From contig CAYSAG010000041.1 of NCBI GenBank assembly GCA_964428935.1, positions 1 through 25,166 of the forward strand: a stretch of 25,166 nt of DNA. The letters are read 5' to 3'. The DNA comes from JAADHY01 sp964428935 (GTDB lineage: Bacteria > Planctomycetota > Planctomycetia > Planctomycetales > Planctomycetaceae). A model generated the notes under the pieces. The model saw nothing but the letters and a program-made list of their open reading frames with translations, made no database searches and had not been told where the DNA came from. The position numbers and the translations under genes are program-made. Positions within the stretch are counted from its first letter, which is position 1. Each line of letters starts with the position of its first letter. Of this stretch, positions 23,760 through 25,166 are shown piece after piece.

Positions 23760-25133
23760 TCACACCTGCTCGGGAACCACCCACGGCCTCCGGTACTGCC
23801 GCTTCAGCAGCGCGTTGGCCTCGTCGTCGCCGACGAACGACTCGGTCTTCGGGTCGACCACCAGCTTCCGTCCGCCCAGTCGGTAGCTAATGTTCGCAAA
23901 TTGACACAGCAGCGTGCTCTTGTGGCCCTTTTCGATGTCCGCGTTGGGTCGCTTGCCCGAGCGAATGCACTCAATGAAGTTCTGCTTGTGCTCTGGGTCG
24001 GGGAACCGACCGTACTCTTGGGCAATGACGACCGGCTTGCGGTTCTTGGTTCGGTCGAACACCTGCCACCCGCCGCCGTGCCGGCCAATGACCATGAGCC
24101 CCTTGGTGCCGTAAATTTCAATGCGCGTCGCGTTTTGCGGCCAGTAGGGAAACATGTCGCTGTTGCGGACGACCGGGTCGGTCTTGAGCATGTAAGGCGA
24201 GTACAAAGTCAGCTCGAAGGTCAAAACCAACCGGTCAAACTCGAACACGGCGACTTGCGTGTCCGGCGTTTCGAAGACGCCCTCCTGAGCCCACCGCCCG
24301 CCGACGGAGTAGACGGTCTTGGGGTAGTCTTGACCAATCAGCCAGCGAGCCAAGTCCATTTGGTGCACGCCGTCGTTAATGATGTCCCCACCGGAGAAGC
24401 GCCAGAAGTGGTTCCACTTCCGGTGGTAGTTGTAGTTGTAAGGGGTCAGGGGAGCTGGGCCGGTCCACATGTCCCAGTTCAGACCTTGCGGCACGGGCGA
24501 GTCGGGCACGGGCTTGGCGTTCGGCCAGTACTTTTGGTTGTAGACGCGGACCAGGTGAACGGTGCCCAGCTTTCCGTCTTCCAAGAACTTCTTGGCGTGC
24601 CAGTTGTACGGAGCACTCCGGTTCTGGAAGCCGGCCTGGACGACTCGGTTGTACTTCCGAGCGGCTTGGACCATTTGCCGGCCTTCCCACGGGTTGTGAG
24701 AAATGGGTTTCTCGACGTACACGTGCTTCTCGGCTTGACACCCCCACACCGTGGCCAGTGCGTGCCAGTGGTCCGGGGTGGCGACGACAATGGCGTCGAC
24801 CGACTTGTCTTCCAGCACGCGTCGCAAGTCGTGAACGGCCTTGGGTGCCGGACGACCGGTCTTGGCGAATTGTTTCAGCCGGGCCTGCAGAATGGAGTCG
24901 TCGACGTCGGCGAAGTAGGCAATGTCTACGTCGTCTCGTTCGGCGAAGCCCAACGCCAGGTGAATGCCCCGTCCGCGCAGACCAACGAACCCCAAGACCA
25001 CGCGCTCGTTCGGCGAAGCCGCTCCCGCCCGACGACTCCACACCACCACGCCGCCGGCCGTCGCAGCGGTCGCTCCCGTCCGAACCAAGAACTCGCGACG
25101 AGCCAGCTTTCGAGCCTGCTTCTGTTTGTCCAT
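23760..25133 (-). CDS. Tat-exported Gfo/Idh/MocA family oxidoreductase
   Basis: A 457-residue protein of the glucose-fructose oxidoreductase/inositol dehydrogenase family. The N terminus has a twin-arginine signal (R12-R13-E-F-L followed by a Thr/Ala-rich hydrophobic stretch), so it probably leaves the cytoplasm with its NAD(P) bound. The nucleotide-binding loop is GFVGLRGRGIH (48-58). EKP at 141-143 supplies the family Lys, and GGDIINDGVHQMD (248-260) carries the conserved Asp and His near the substrate. The C-terminal part is the usual beta-sheet domain. The length is normal for planctomycete Tat-type members, which are numerous and mostly uncharacterised. The ATG is preceded by AGGAGGG. 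The substrate is probably a sugar or cyclitol but is not visible in the sequence. A 379-base gap separates it from the radical SAM operon, so functional coupling is uncertain. Confidence 0.92.
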   Translation of the reverse strand: MDKQKQARKLARREFLVRTGATAATAGGVVVWSRRAGAASPNERVVLGFVGLRGRGIHLALGFAERDDVDIAYFADVDDSILQARLKQFAKTGRPAPKAVHDLRRVLEDKSVDAIVVATPDHWHALATVWGCQAEKHVYVEKPISHNPWEGRQMVQAARKYNRVVQAGFQNRSAPYNWHAKKFLEDGKLGTVHLVRVYNQKYWPNAKPVPDSPVPQGLNWDMWTGPAPLTPYNYNYHRKWNHFWRFSGGDIINDGVHQMDLARWLIGQDYPKTVYSVGGRWAQEGVFETPDTQVAVFEFDRLVLTFELTLYSPYMLKTDPVVRNSDMFPYWPQNATRIEIYGTKGLMVIGRHGGGWQVFDRTKNRKPVVIAQEYGRFPDPEHKQNFIECIRSGKRPNADIEKGHKSTLLCQFANISYRLGGRKLVVDPKTESFVGDDEANALLKRQYRRPWVVPEQV

Positions 25134-25166
25134 TGGTCCCTCCTTTCCAACTGAAACCGCCAGACC

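Noticed and set aside
23377..23784. Minus-strand open frame ending in an ATGA overlap with the radical SAM start
   Set aside because: The overlap is suggestive and part of the middle (about 23540-23640) has G/C-rich third positions. However, the rest is basic and low in complexity with rare codons such as AGG, no start has a ribosome-binding site, and the frame ends by reading through the radical SAM ribosome-binding site.

Overview
This is a gene-dense, GC-rich bacterial chromosome window. It most likely comes from a planctomycete, probably a Pirellulales or Thermogutta-like lineage. The evidence is the company of genes: a Tat-exported Gfo/Idh/MocA protein, a membrane-anchored protein kinase with a non-RD active site and a beta-rich ectodomain, a REC-STAS regulator, a lysine/alanine-rich histone-like protein, and a pyrB gene paired with a degenerate dihydroorotase. 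No tRNA, rRNA, CRISPR array or insertion sequence was recognised. The taxonomic call is inference, not a database result.

Left part (1-4504): ribosomal protein L28 (rpmB, minus strand, with a good sigma70-type promoter), then a basic histone H1-like protein (plus), a single-domain response regulator (minus), adenylosuccinate synthetase purA (plus, GTG start) and a FucU-type sugar mutarotase (minus). A hairpin lies between the convergent purA and fucU genes. A 590-base gap holding an 18-bp tandem duplication follows.

Middle (4505-14630, all plus): a 1245-residue secreted, glycoside-hydrolase-like protein; an 876-residue transmembrane protein kinase with an atypical catalytic loop; then pyrB and an adjacent dihydroorotase homologue. 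That homologue has lost the HxH metal site and another metal-binding His, so it is probably a non-catalytic partner of PyrB, as in the pseudomonad PyrB-PyrC' enzyme. A YacP-like NYN RNase gene follows. pyrB has its own candidate promoter and a leader of about 245 bases.

Right part (14849-25133, all minus): a REC-STAS fusion regulator; then, read right to left, a tightly packed six-gene operon: radical SAM enzyme of the AmmeMemoRadiSam type, 77-residue Tat-signal protein, MEMO-AMMECR1 fusion with a lipoprotein signal, 60-residue protein, 1292-residue membrane protein, and 175-residue single-TM protein. All junctions are 7 bases or less, or overlaps. The 1292-residue protein joins an MFS/spermidine-synthase-like module to an FMN-binding domain carrying the covalent flavinylation motif and a NapH/NosR-type iron-sulfur membrane domain. 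A Tat-signal Gfo/Idh/MocA oxidoreductase lies upstream across a 379-base gap.

The operon is the most interesting part of the window. It puts the functionally unassigned AmmeMemoRadiSam proteins next to a predicted transmembrane electron conduit. The MEMO-AMMECR1 component is predicted to be outside the cytoplasmic membrane, and three small proteins are built into the same unit. A plausible model is that the radical SAM enzyme makes or modifies something in the cytoplasm, while the membrane fusion passes electrons through FeS and FMN to the exported MEMO metal site. This model is inference.
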